Of a stretch of DNA of 64,000 nucleotides, positions 55,992 through 64,000 are shown piece by piece (the first letter of the stretch is position 1; each line of letters begins with the position of its first letter). The position numbers and the translations under genes are program-made. Under the pieces are notes generated by a model that saw only the letters and a list, made by a program, of their open reading frames with translations, did no database searches and was not told the origin of the DNA. This DNA is from Legionella parisiensis (GTDB lineage Bacteria; Pseudomonadota; Gammaproteobacteria; Legionellales; Legionellaceae): positions 514,626-578,625 of the forward strand of contig NZ_LNYQ01000013.1 in NCBI RefSeq assembly GCF_001467945.1. The letters are read 5' to 3'.

Positions 55992-57128
55992 TTAGTTGTG
56001 ATGCATGGCTTCATGCAAGCTAAATAAACGAACTTCTACAATATCGGACTGTAGTTTTAATGGCAAAATCACACGAGAACGCAATTCTTGCCACTGAGAA
56101 AATGTTTCATCACAGACTATATCTATCCCTATTTTGCCATCCAGATAATGTAAATTCCAAAATAAAATTTGGGGAAAATCAATATGTACTTCGTTTAATA
56201 ATAATTCGTGTAATACCTTTCTACTTGGTAAATGCAAAGAAGGGCAAAAGCTTTCGTCATCCTCAGGATCAACGTGGACTATCACATCTTTGACACTCTC
56301 TATTTGATCTATGAGTGCATGATGGACATGTTGAGCTATATAATGTCCTTCAGATACCGATATTTTAGGTGAAACGAGAATATGTACATCAATTAATACA
56401 TCTTCCCCCATCGAACGACTGCGTAATTGATGAATTTTTTCAACTCCATCCACATTTTGAATTACTTTTTCAATTCGAGTTAATAGTTCTGGACTGACTG
56501 CTGTATCTACCAGCTCTTTAACACTATTCCAAGCATAGTCCCAACCCATCTTAACAATCATTATCCCGACTATAATAGCTGCTATGGCATCAAGATAACT
56601 GAAACCGGCAAGACTGCCAATTAAGCCTACTAAAACAACTAAGGAAGAGGCTGCATCGGAACGATGATGCCAGGCATTTGCCGTAATTAATTTGGAGTTA
56701 ATACGCCTGCCAATATACAGCGTATAGTGAAACAACGTTTCATTGCTCATGATGGAAATACAAATTATAGGAATGGTTAACCAATTTGGTACGAGATAAT
56801 TAAAATGAAGTAAGTCATATATTGAATCCCAGGCAATACCAATACCTGCGAAAATAAGTAAAAGAGAGAGCAATAAAGTTGCTGCGGTTTCGATTCGTTG
56901 ATGTCCATAAGGATGGCTTGCATCTGCATCGAGACTACCATATTTTGACGCAAATAAAACCATCGCATCCGTTATAAGATCAGATAGGGAATGGACTCCA
57001 TCTGCAACAAGAGCATGGGAATTGAAAAAATATCCACCAATGAGTTTAATAATGCCAAGTAGCGCATTTGAAATAGCCCCTAAAAGGGTTACTTTTTTTG
57101 CTTGCCAGTATCTGTCGTGCTGAGCCAT
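55992..57128 (-). CDS. Cation diffusion facilitator (FieF-like divalent metal efflux)
   Basis: A 378-residue transporter. Six membrane helices occupy about 15-205; the metal site is indicated by HALVADGVHSLSDL in helix 2 and HHRSDAASS in helix 5. The C-terminal cytoplasmic domain (about 210-300) is the ferredoxin-like dimerisation domain (VDVHILVSP, HVDPEDDE), followed by an extra 80-residue tail compared with E. coli FieF. I start at ATG 57128; a GTG at 57182 would add 18 residues. It should expel Zn, Fe or Mn in exchange for protons. Confidence 0.88.
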   Translation of the reverse strand: MAQHDRYWQAKKVTLLGAISNALLGIIKLIGGYFFNSHALVADGVHSLSDLITDAMVLFASKYGSLDADASHPYGHQRIETAATLLLSLLLIFAGIGIAWDSIYDLLHFNYLVPNWLTIPIICISIMSNETLFHYTLYIGRRINSKLITANAWHHRSDAASSLVVLVGLIGSLAGFSYLDAIAAIIVGIMIVKMGWDYAWNSVKELVDTAVSPELLTRIEKVIQNVDGVEKIHQLRSRSMGEDVLIDVHILVSPKISVSEGHYIAQHVHHALIDQIESVKDVIVHVDPEDDESFCPSLHLPSRKVLHELLLNEVHIDFPQILFWNLHYLDGKIGIDIVCDETFSQWQELRSRVILPLKLQSDIVEVRLFSLHEAMHHN

Positions 57129-57314
57129 ATTCTGTTTTAAATAATGCGAACCCAAGTTATACGGAACTCTTATTTTTCTCACGTAAGCCCAGTTTTCAGG
57201 TTCATCTATTTTATGGGCCTATTTAAACATGGTTAAGAATTTTTTTATATTAAAACTTACAATGAATGGAATTGCTCAGGAATATTTTCCTGTGCTCAAA
57301 GAAGGGGTATTAAG

Positions 57315-57570
57315 CTGATTTTATAACGTGTTTTACATCATGTTCACAAGATTATCCACAGATTTTGTGGATAAATAATTTAGATCTGATTAGGACTAAA
57401 TAGGGAAAAATACTTATAAAATAAAGATTTTTTGAAAATTGTTCGTATATTTGGGCTTTTATTAAACGATATGGCAAGAGAAGTTATCCACAGGATGGGT
57501 TTTTGAACGGCGACAAATCCGGTTGGCTATATTAACAAAGAAAAAAATAAAAAACAGTCTTGACTTAGGT
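57315..57570 (+). repeat. DnaA-box repeat unit 1
   Basis: A 256-base unit starting CTGATTTTATAA and ending CAGTCTTGACTTAGGT. It carries boxes at 57352, 57366 (inverted) and 57484. It is about 90% alike to unit 2 by eye over the first 180 bases. Confidence 0.8.
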
Positions 57571-57724
57571 TTTTTTTTAAAATTTTAATGCTAAACAAAT
57601 ATATTATATGATGCTTAAAATTTGCTCATTAATTGGATAAGAAAACAATCCTAAAATTAGATAGTCTGCAAAATTAAAATTTCGGAGAACACTTTGGAAA
57701 GTTCTGAAGCAGGTACGAATCGGA

Positions 57725-57980
57725 CTGATTTTACAAGGTGTTTTACATCATGTTCACAGGATTATCCACAGATTTTGTGGATAAATAATTTAGATCTGAT
57801 TAGAACTAAATAGGAAAAAATACTTATAAAACAAAGATTTTTCGAAAATTGTTCGTATATTTGGGCTTTTATTAAACGATATGATAAGAGAAGTTATCCA
57901 CAGGATGTGTTTTTTAAGGGGAGTAAAACGGTATGACCATCTTAACAAAGAAAAAAATAAAAAACAGTCTTGACTTTGGT
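57725..57980 (+). repeat. DnaA-box repeat unit 2
   Basis: A 256-base unit with boxes at 57762, 57776 (inverted) and 57894, the same internal spacing as unit 1. The sequences before it resemble those before unit 3, so the true period is about 405-410 bases. Confidence 0.8.
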
Positions 57981-58126
57981 ATTTTAAAAAAATTTTTGTT
58001 GTAGATTCATGTACTGCGTGGTGTGAAAAATTTAACCACATGCAGATCTAAGAAAAATAAAATTGGTAAGTTCGCAAATTAAATTTAAGAACGCTTTGTA
58101 AAGTTATAAAGCAGCCACAAATGAGT

Positions 58127-58380
58127 CTGATTTTATAAGGTGTTCTACATCCTGTACACAGAATTATCCACAGATTTTGTGGATAAATGATTTTCTGGTA
58201 TCACAAAATTGATTTGTAGAGAAGCCTTGTAGAATAAGAATAATGGGGTATATCTATAATGATTTAATTGGGGATTTAAATTTAATTAGATGAAGTTATC
58301 CACAACACATGATTATGTAGAAAAGAAAATTTGCTTGACTATGTTAACAAAGAAAAAAATAAAAAACAGTCTTGACTTGG
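58127..58380 (+). repeat. DnaA-box repeat unit 3
   Basis: A 254-base unit ending 19 bases before the recG stop. The middle has diverged, but the inverted box pair (58164, 58178), the third box (58296) and the right-hand A-rich block are kept, pointing to selection on those parts. Confidence 0.8.
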
Positions 58381-58398
58381 TCATTTTAAAAAATATTT

Positions 58399-60471
58399 TT
58401 ATCCCTGCAAAAATTGTTCGAAATTTCCCAACCATCGCTGGGTAATATCGCGAGCAGTTTGCGGTGAGCGCTGTAAAAGTTCTTTTGCTGTAGAGGGCAA
58501 AAGAGGAAGTAAGCTGCGATCACGCTGGGGATCTGCGATTTTAAATTGTCGATATCCTGTTTGTCGGGTTCCTAGTACTTCGCCTGCTCCCCTTAATTCC
58601 ATATCTTTCTCAGCAATTATGAATCCATCATTGGTTGCACGCATTATTTTTAATCGCTCAGCACCTTGTTGCGACAGTGGGGATTGATAAAGCAAAATAC
58701 AATGAGATTGGGTGGTGCCTCTTCCTACTCGGCCTCGTAACTGATGAAGTTGAGATAAACCAAGACGTTCTGCATTTTCAATAATCATAAGGCTGGCATT
58801 AGGGACATCCACCCCAACTTCAATCACTGTTGTAGCAACCAGTAAATTTATTTCACCACATTTAAATGCAGCCATTGTCGCTTCTTTTTCTACAGGTTTC
58901 ATCCGTCCATGCACCAAACCTACACGTGCTCCGGGAAGTTGTCCTTGTAATACTTGTGCTGTTTCAGTAGCTGCCATACATTGTAGTTTTTCTGACTCTT
59001 CAATGAGTGTACAAACCCAATAAACTTGACGTCCACTGGCGATGGCAACTTGTAATCGATTAATGACTATTTCGCGTTTATTCTGACTTAATACAGCTGT
59101 CGCGATGGGGGTACGCCCAGGAGGTAATTCATCGATAATTGAGATATCCAAATGGGCAAAGTGAGTCATGGATAACGTTCTTGGGATAGGTGTGGCGGTC
59201 ATTAATAATTGATGAGGAATGAGTTGATCTTGCTGCCCTTTTTGTTGCAAAAGCAATCTTTGTTCTACCCCAAATCGATGTTGCTCATCGATAATGACTA
59301 AGCCTAAGCGAGCAAAGTTCACTGACTCTTGAAATAAGGCGTGCGTACCAACAATCAATTGGCAGCTGTGATCTGCAAGTGCAGCAAATGCTATACGCCG
59401 TTCGCTAAGTTTCATTTTTCCGCTGAGCCGTACTATTTTAATTCCCAAAGGTTCAAGCCAATGGATAAGGTTATTGGCATGTTGCTCGCTCAATAAATCA
59501 GTTGGCGCCATAAAAGCGACTTGTTGTCCATTTGCAATCGCTTGTAATGCTGCCAGAGCCGCAATAATGGTTTTTCCTGCCCCTACATCGCCTTGCAACA
59601 GGCGCAACATGGGTTTCGTTTGCATTAAATCCTGGCTGATTTCCTGTGCTACTCTATGCTGGGCCTTGGTAAGGGGGAATGGAAGTGAATCTAAAAAACG
59701 TTGACTCAAGTTTTGATCCGCAGGCATTGCGACAGCGTGTAACGCATTACGCGATTCTCTGGCGAATTGTATACTGAGGCGCTGTGCTAACAATTCATCA
59801 AAAACCAACCGCTTTAGAGCAGGATGTTGGCCCTCTTCGAGCGATTGAACTGAGATATCTGGGGGAGGATTATGCAGTAATTGGATTGACTCTCCCATAG
59901 GAAAAAAATTATTTGTCTGCAATTGCTCTTCATTCATCCATTCCAATTGTTGCAGCTCCACTTTACAACTTTTTAAGGCAACATGTACCAACTGTCTTAA
60001 ACGTGTTTGACTTAAGCCTTGTGTGCTGGGGTAAATTGGAGTGAGTGTTTCATTAACCTGACATTCATTTTCATCATCAAGTAACTGATATTCAGGGTGA
60101 GTCATCATCAGGGTATTGTTAAATTCGCGTACCTCTCCAAATGCATGAATCATTGTGCTGTTATTTAGATTATTGATTTGATTTTTATTAAAATGGAAAA
60201 ACTGCAATTTTATTATGCCTGTTTTATCTTCAACATAACAATGCAACATGGCACGTTTACCGGTTTTAATTTCTGTTTTACATACCCGTCCGGCAATGAC
60301 ACACCAGTCATTGGGACGTACATCTTGAATGGCTGTTATTCGGGTTCTGTCTTGATAACGGTAAGGCAAATGGAACAGTAAATCACGCACAGAATGAATT
60401 CCACATTTGGCAAGCTTTGCTGCGAGCGTTGGGCCGATACCGGTTAGTGATTCACAAGAGTTAGATAACAC
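58399..60471 (-). CDS. recG: ATP-dependent DNA helicase RecG
   Basis: A 690-residue helicase that remodels stalled forks, R-loops and D-loops. The N-terminal wedge/OB domain (about 55-160) includes LPYRYQDRT and FGEVREF. Walker A is GDVGAGKT, the DEAH-type box DEQH, and SAT-like MTATPIPRTL, with the C-terminal helicase motifs TTVIEVGVDVPNA and QLRGRVGRG. The start is GTG 60471, giving MLSNSCESLTGIG. Length is normal. Its stop directly abuts the DnaA-box array, so its transcript runs into that array. Confidence 0.96.
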   Translation of the reverse strand: MLSNSCESLTGIGPTLAAKLAKCGIHSVRDLLFHLPYRYQDRTRITAIQDVRPNDWCVIAGRVCKTEIKTGKRAMLHCYVEDKTGIIKLQFFHFNKNQINNLNNSTMIHAFGEVREFNNTLMMTHPEYQLLDDENECQVNETLTPIYPSTQGLSQTRLRQLVHVALKSCKVELQQLEWMNEEQLQTNNFFPMGESIQLLHNPPPDISVQSLEEGQHPALKRLVFDELLAQRLSIQFARESRNALHAVAMPADQNLSQRFLDSLPFPLTKAQHRVAQEISQDLMQTKPMLRLLQGDVGAGKTIIAALAALQAIANGQQVAFMAPTDLLSEQHANNLIHWLEPLGIKIVRLSGKMKLSERRIAFAALADHSCQLIVGTHALFQESVNFARLGLVIIDEQHRFGVEQRLLLQQKGQQDQLIPHQLLMTATPIPRTLSMTHFAHLDISIIDELPPGRTPIATAVLSQNKREIVINRLQVAIASGRQVYWVCTLIEESEKLQCMAATETAQVLQGQLPGARVGLVHGRMKPVEKEATMAAFKCGEINLLVATTVIEVGVDVPNASLMIIENAERLGLSQLHQLRGRVGRGTTQSHCILLYQSPLSQQGAERLKIMRATNDGFIIAEKDMELRGAGEVLGTRQTGYRQFKIADPQRDRSLLPLLPSTAKELLQRSPQTARDITQRWLGNFEQFLQG

Positions 60472-60640
60472 AGTATTAATGACTTTTGAATGATGGTATT
60501 TTAAGTGTAACTCATAGTTAGGATGGTAACAATTTACTGTTTTAGCAAGACAGTAAATTGTGTTGTATAAGGATATAAAACCTTTTCATATGGCACAAAA
60601 AAGCGCATAATAGCATCATTTTTGATGGAAACTGAGTAGC

Positions 60641-62401
60641 ATGAAACAAACTGTAGAGCAGCTTTTAAAACACGCTTTAATGTCATTACAAAAGTCAGGT
60701 GATGTGCCTTCTGATTTGGATGTTGAGATTAAGGTAGATCGTGCAAAAGACTCCGCTCATGGTGATTATGCCAGTAATTTAGCCTTAATTTTAGCAAAAC
60801 CATGCCGTCAGGCACCGCGCAAAATCGCAGAGCTTTTAGTTCAGGCCCTTCCTGTCGATCCTATTGTGGAAAAAGTTGAAATAGCTGGGGCGGGGTTTAT
60901 TAATTTTTTCATACGTAGCAGTTCTCGCTCACAAATTATAAGTGAAATACTCGATAAGGAAAAAGAGTTCGGACGTAGCAAGACTGGCCAAAATCAAAAA
61001 GTATTGGTTGAATTTGTTTCTGCTAACCCAACAGGTCCTTTGCATGTGGGCCACGGTAGGGGTGCTGCTTTTGGTGCTACTTTGGGGAATGTCTTAAAGG
61101 CTGCAGGCTATGATGTGACATTAGAATATTATGTTAACGATGCTGGAAGGCAAATGAACATTCTTGCAGCCAGTGTGTGGTTACGTTACCTGGAACTCGC
61201 TGGTGAACCTGTTGTTATTCCCGCCAATGCCTATAAAGGTGATTATGTTTCCGAAATAGCGCAGGAATTTTGGGCCGAGCATGGTAAGGAATATGTATAT
61301 CCATGGGCTGCTATAACAGACGATTTACCTCTTGATGAGCCTCATGGCGGTGATAAAGAAGTTTATATTGATGCTTTGGTCTCTCGTGCAAAAGAACTTT
61401 TGGGTATGAATGCTTTCGCTTTGTTTCATCAACATGCGTTAAACACTGTTCTTGATGATATCAAAGATGATCTTGCTGAGTTTGGTGTGACATACGAGAA
61501 TTGGTTCTCTGAACAATCTTTATTTGAAGACGGCTCAATTCAAAAGGGCATTCAGGCGCTTAAAGACGGTGGCCATACTTATGAAAAAGAAGGGGCGCTT
61601 TGGTTTAGAGCAACCGATTTTGGCGATGAAAAAGATCGAGTACTGGTGCGTGCTAATGGCCAAACTACTTATTTTGCTTCAGACGTTGCCTATCATTGGA
61701 ATAAATATGATCGAGGATATGATCGGGTAATTGATATTTTTGGTGCTGATCATCATGGTTATATCACTCGGTTGCGTGCCGTAGTTAAAGCTTTGGGACA
61801 TGATGAAAGTGCGCTCGATGTATTATTAGTTCAATTTGCTATTTTGTATCGTGGTTCTGATCGTGTTCAAATGTCGACACGCAGTGGTTCTTTTGTCACA
61901 TTAAGAGAGCTGCGCCATGAAGTAGGGAATGATGCGGCGCGTTATTTTTATGTGGCACGTAAGTCAGAACAACATATGGATTTTGATTTGGACTTGGCAA
62001 AATCAGAATCAAGTGATAATCCAGTCTATTATATTCAGTATGCTCATGCCAGAATATGTTCTGTACTAAGACAATTAAAGGAACGAGGTTTGCTTTGGGA
62101 TAAAGCAATCGGGCTAAAGAATATTGATTTGCTAGATCAACCACATGAAACTCATTTGATTTCTTTAATTAGCAGATATCCGGAAATTGTGGATTTAGCG
62201 GCAGCTCATTGTGAGCCTCATCAAGTGGCATACTATTTACGTGAAGTAGCCAATGGCTTACATAGTTATTATAATGCCGTTCAGCTTTTGTGTGAGCAAG
62301 AGCAATTACGATGTGCACGTCTTTGTTTGCTGGCGGCGGTGCGTCAGGTATTAAAGAATGGTTTGGACTTATTGGGCGTATCAGCTCCTGAGAGTATGTG
62401 A
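60641..62401 (+). CDS. argS: Arginyl-tRNA synthetase
   Basis: A 586-residue class Ia synthetase charging tRNA-Arg. The N-terminal additional domain (1-110) recognises the tRNA elbow. The HIGH-like motif is HVGHGRGA, the KMSKS position reads QMSTRSG, as in many class Ia ArgS enzymes that lack a canonical version, and the C-terminal DALR anticodon-binding domain ends the protein (YYNAVQLL). It is divergent from recG with a 170-base gap and overlaps the SPOR gene by one base. Confidence 0.97.
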   Translation: MKQTVEQLLKHALMSLQKSGDVPSDLDVEIKVDRAKDSAHGDYASNLALILAKPCRQAPRKIAELLVQALPVDPIVEKVEIAGAGFINFFIRSSSRSQIISEILDKEKEFGRSKTGQNQKVLVEFVSANPTGPLHVGHGRGAAFGATLGNVLKAAGYDVTLEYYVNDAGRQMNILAASVWLRYLELAGEPVVIPANAYKGDYVSEIAQEFWAEHGKEYVYPWAAITDDLPLDEPHGGDKEVYIDALVSRAKELLGMNAFALFHQHALNTVLDDIKDDLAEFGVTYENWFSEQSLFEDGSIQKGIQALKDGGHTYEKEGALWFRATDFGDEKDRVLVRANGQTTYFASDVAYHWNKYDRGYDRVIDIFGADHHGYITRLRAVVKALGHDESALDVLLVQFAILYRGSDRVQMSTRSGSFVTLRELRHEVGNDAARYFYVARKSEQHMDFDLDLAKSESSDNPVYYIQYAHARICSVLRQLKERGLLWDKAIGLKNIDLLDQPHETHLISLISRYPEIVDLAAAHCEPHQVAYYLREVANGLHSYYNAVQLLCEQEQLRCARLCLLAAVRQVLKNGLDLLGVSAPESM

Positions 62402-63135
62402 TGACAAAAGAATATGGAAATAGGCGTTCTTCGCGGTCGCGAAGTAGTGCACCGCATCAGCTTTTAGTAAGTACGTTTACTTTTTTATTAGGTTATTTAG
62501 CTGCTTCTTTTTTCGATATTGAGACCGTCAGCCACTGGATAAATTCCCAGGTTTTAGCTCATCAAGAAATAAAAAAAGAATCGACTAAACCAGAGGCACA
62601 ACGTGCGATAATACCGCCTAAACCAAAATTTGAGTTTTATACCCTTCTGGCTAATGAAAAAGTTCCTAGTTCACAAGCCAATGCCAACTCCGCACCATCA
62701 GTTCAACCTGCTGCATCTGTACCCACAAATGCGGCTGCTTCAGCTTCCACCTCAACACAAAAGACAACATCTGTTAATGTTGCTAGTGCAACAACTACAG
62801 CAGTAGCCTCAGCACGAGCAAATACTTCTAATGCCCAACAGTATTCCGCTGGGATTAATAAAACACTTGCTGCAAAACCTGCTTCTTCAGCAGATAGAGG
62901 AAAATTTTTGGTGCAAGTAGCTTCTTTTAAAGCACGCAAAGATGCAGAACAAATGAAAGGTACATTGATACTGAAAGGTTTTAGTGTGTACATCGTTCCT
63001 GTAAGTCATGCTACAAAAGGTAATTGGTTTAGGGTAGTCGTAGGACCTTATCCTAATCGAGCACTTGCCCAACAGGCTCAGATGGTTTTAGCCAGAAACG
63101 AACATCTGAACGGTATGGTTACTAGCGCTGGATAA
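62401..63135 (+). CDS. SPOR-domain cell-division-type protein (FtsN-like)
   Basis: A 244-residue bitopic membrane protein: a short basic cytoplasmic tail (RRSSRSRS), one helix (VSTFTFLLGYLAASFFDI), a low-complexity Ala/Ser/Thr linker (about 75-160) and a C-terminal SPOR domain (FLVQVASFKARKDAEQMK, WFRVVVGPYPN). SPOR domains bind glycan strands stripped of stem peptides at the septum. The ATG overlaps the argS stop (TGATG). In several gammaproteobacteria a SPOR protein follows argS, which supports an FtsN-like role. Confidence 0.88.
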   Translation: MTKEYGNRRSSRSRSSAPHQLLVSTFTFLLGYLAASFFDIETVSHWINSQVLAHQEIKKESTKPEAQRAIIPPKPKFEFYTLLANEKVPSSQANANSAPSVQPAASVPTNAAASASTSTQKTTSVNVASATTTAVASARANTSNAQQYSAGINKTLAAKPASSADRGKFLVQVASFKARKDAEQMKGTLILKGFSVYIVPVSHATKGNWFRVVVGPYPNRALAQQAQMVLARNEHLNGMVTSAG

Positions 63136-63433
63136 ACTTGGGGCACCTATTTACATTTCTACTATCTTGGCCACACTGAAGTATCTATCCTCATTTTTTT
63201 ATAAGAAATCGTGATGTGTCGTGCTATCTCAATAGATATTCTACTTGCTTACCACACCCCACGGCTTATCCCCGGGAGCCAGTTTTATTGCAAATTTTCT
63301 AGATCCCGCTAGAAACGCGAGACCTGGAAAAGGATAATGAAAAAACTGACGATCCCTCAGGAATTTTTGACTCAGGCTGGCGAAATGTAAATAAGTTTCA
63401 GTCGGTATGCAACGAAGAGCAACCAGAGTTTGT
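63136..63433. other. Gap between SPOR-protein gene and folB
   Basis: About 300 bases between convergent genes. A minus-strand 68-codon frame runs out of folB's end (63241-63447); it contains KPWG, a motif also seen in FolK, but I cannot confirm a relic. Otherwise I see nothing. Confidence 0.4.
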
Positions 63434-63772
63434 TTAGCGCCGAGCAACTACCTGAATGTTTGCTGTATTTTTGATTGCATGAGGTTTACTAATTCCTACC
63501 GTAATTTGAGAAACTTTAAATTGTTTTTTGATTAAATCGGCAACTTCATTGGCTACTGTTTCAATAAGTTGAAATGATTTTGATTCAACATAAAGAGTCA
63601 CACTGCTACAAAGTGCTTCGTAATCTATGGTTTTAGTCAAATCCTCCTGGCATGCACTGAAATCAGTATCAATACTAATATCAATTAATAATTGTTGATT
63701 AATGCGTTGCTCCCATTCGTAAACGCCGATTTTAGTACTTACATTAAGGGCTTTTATAATTAAAGTATCCAA
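63434..63772 (-). CDS. folB: Dihydroneopterin aldolase
   Basis: A 112-residue enzyme of folate synthesis that splits dihydroneopterin to 6-hydroxymethyl-dihydropterin. KIGVYEWEQRINQQLLIDI is the family's opening, TIDYEALCSSV and LIETVANEVADLI (catalytic region) follow and ISKPHAI holds the conserved lysine. The start is most likely TTG 63772 (DTLIIKALNV), since ATG 63829 would add 19 residues not found in the family. No folK is visible after it. Confidence 0.92.
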   Translation of the reverse strand: MDTLIIKALNVSTKIGVYEWEQRINQQLLIDISIDTDFSACQEDLTKTIDYEALCSSVTLYVESKSFQLIETVANEVADLIKKQFKVSQITVGISKPHAIKNTANIQVVARR

Positions 63773-63829
63773 TGTTATTTCTACCAGACAAAAAAGAGTT
63801 ACTGATTTTAGCGAAATAATTATTCCCAT

Positions 63830-64000
63830 GTAACCCCAACTCGATTCTTACACTGAAACGAGGCTAGGTATAAAGTCATGGAATGGTATCCCCGTTAATT
63901 GGCGCAGAGCATGCTGCGCAATTTGCTTGAGAGTCAATTTTCGCATTATTTTAGGTGGATATTACTGTAAGTATGTTAGCATTAGGGCATTTTTGATGAT
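63830..64000. other. Right end of window, promoter region
   Basis: No open gene is seen. A small hairpin, GCGCAG (63902-63907) and CTGCGC (63914-63919), occurs. The region probably contains the folB promoter and perhaps one for a gene beyond the edge. Confidence 0.35.

Larger units (their letters stand above)
57300..58398. other. Non-coding triple-repeat array with nine perfect DnaA boxes
   Basis: The whole 1.1 kb gap up to the recG stop is AT-rich, without genes, and consists of three long direct repeats of about 405-base period. TTATCCACA, the consensus DnaA box, occurs at 57352, 57484, 57762, 57894, 58164 and 58296, and as its complement at 57366, 57776 and 58178. In each unit two boxes face each other five bases apart. 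Each unit ends in an A/T-only tract that could unwind. GATC sites lie in units 1 and 2. This is the plan expected for a replication origin or a DnaA-titration/reactivation locus; which one is not decidable here. Confidence 0.7.

Noticed and set aside
57790-58041. 83-codon minus-strand open frame inside the DnaA-box array
   Set aside because: It reads through repeat sequence, is not kept in the other two units and has no ribosome site.
63241-63447. Possible folK relic after folB
   Set aside because: Only a KPWG motif and position support it; no GSN start or pterin/ATP motifs could be found in any frame.

Overview
The window looks like a chromosomal segment of a Legionella-type gammaproteobacterium, probably not L. 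pneumophila. The base composition is AT-rich. There is a Legionella-like set of short intergenic repeats, a cluster of MFS carriers, two TyrP-type aromatic amino acid permeases, and several Legionella-style hypothetical proteins with coiled coils or acidic C-termini that could be Dot/Icm substrates. The genus is inferred from protein character; no database was searched. The window holds about 55 protein genes, two gene relics and many small repeats. I see no tRNA, rRNA, CRISPR array or intact insertion sequence.

Layout. 0-8 kb: end of a WrbA-type flavoprotein gene, two overlapping exonuclease III paralogues, Dps, ribosomal protein L31, a short malic enzyme and two overlapping MFS carriers. 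8-19 kb: Dam methylase, an orphan UmuD-like protease, a PhyH oxygenase, a ProP-type carrier, periplasmic carbonic anhydrase, Hsp20, a DUF2269 / SDR-DoxX pair, a VOC protein divergent from a Rieske oxygenase with a palindrome between them, and an amino acid permease. 19-26 kb: a umuC relic, a type II NADH dehydrogenase and a malonate decarboxylase operon (mdcA, fused mdcC-mdcD, mdcE, mdcG, mdcB). 26-36 kb: cyclic-nucleotide-binding protein, DipZ-like thiol transporter, hypothetical, thioesterase-like protein, an active-looking and a dead-looking beta-lactamase-fold protein, a KefB/YbaL antiporter and an acetyltransferase. 36-41.5 kb: CsbD / PRC-barrel / small exported protein, then a complete cyanophycin cycle (cphA, cphB, isoaspartyl peptidase). 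41.5-57 kb, mostly minus strand: two TyrP permeases, OmpA lipoprotein, AddB-like nuclease, enolase, Maf, ZIP and CDF metal transporters and hypotheticals. 57.3-58.4 kb: a non-coding array of three long tandem repeats carrying nine perfect DnaA boxes. 58.4-64 kb: recG, argS, a SPOR-domain protein and folB.

How it works together. Two metabolic modules stand out: malonate use, in which the enzyme complex and its cofactor-making enzymes are co-transcribed, and nitrogen/carbon storage as cyanophycin, with synthesis and both degradation steps in one tight operon. The most unusual non-coding structure is the DnaA-box array next to recG, which could be a replication origin or a DnaA-titrating locus. 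Other oddities are a beta-lactamase-fold protein that has lost all three catalytic motifs and is fused to DUF302, an MdcC-MdcD fusion, and the split fate of UmuD (intact, orphan) and UmuC (deleted relic).
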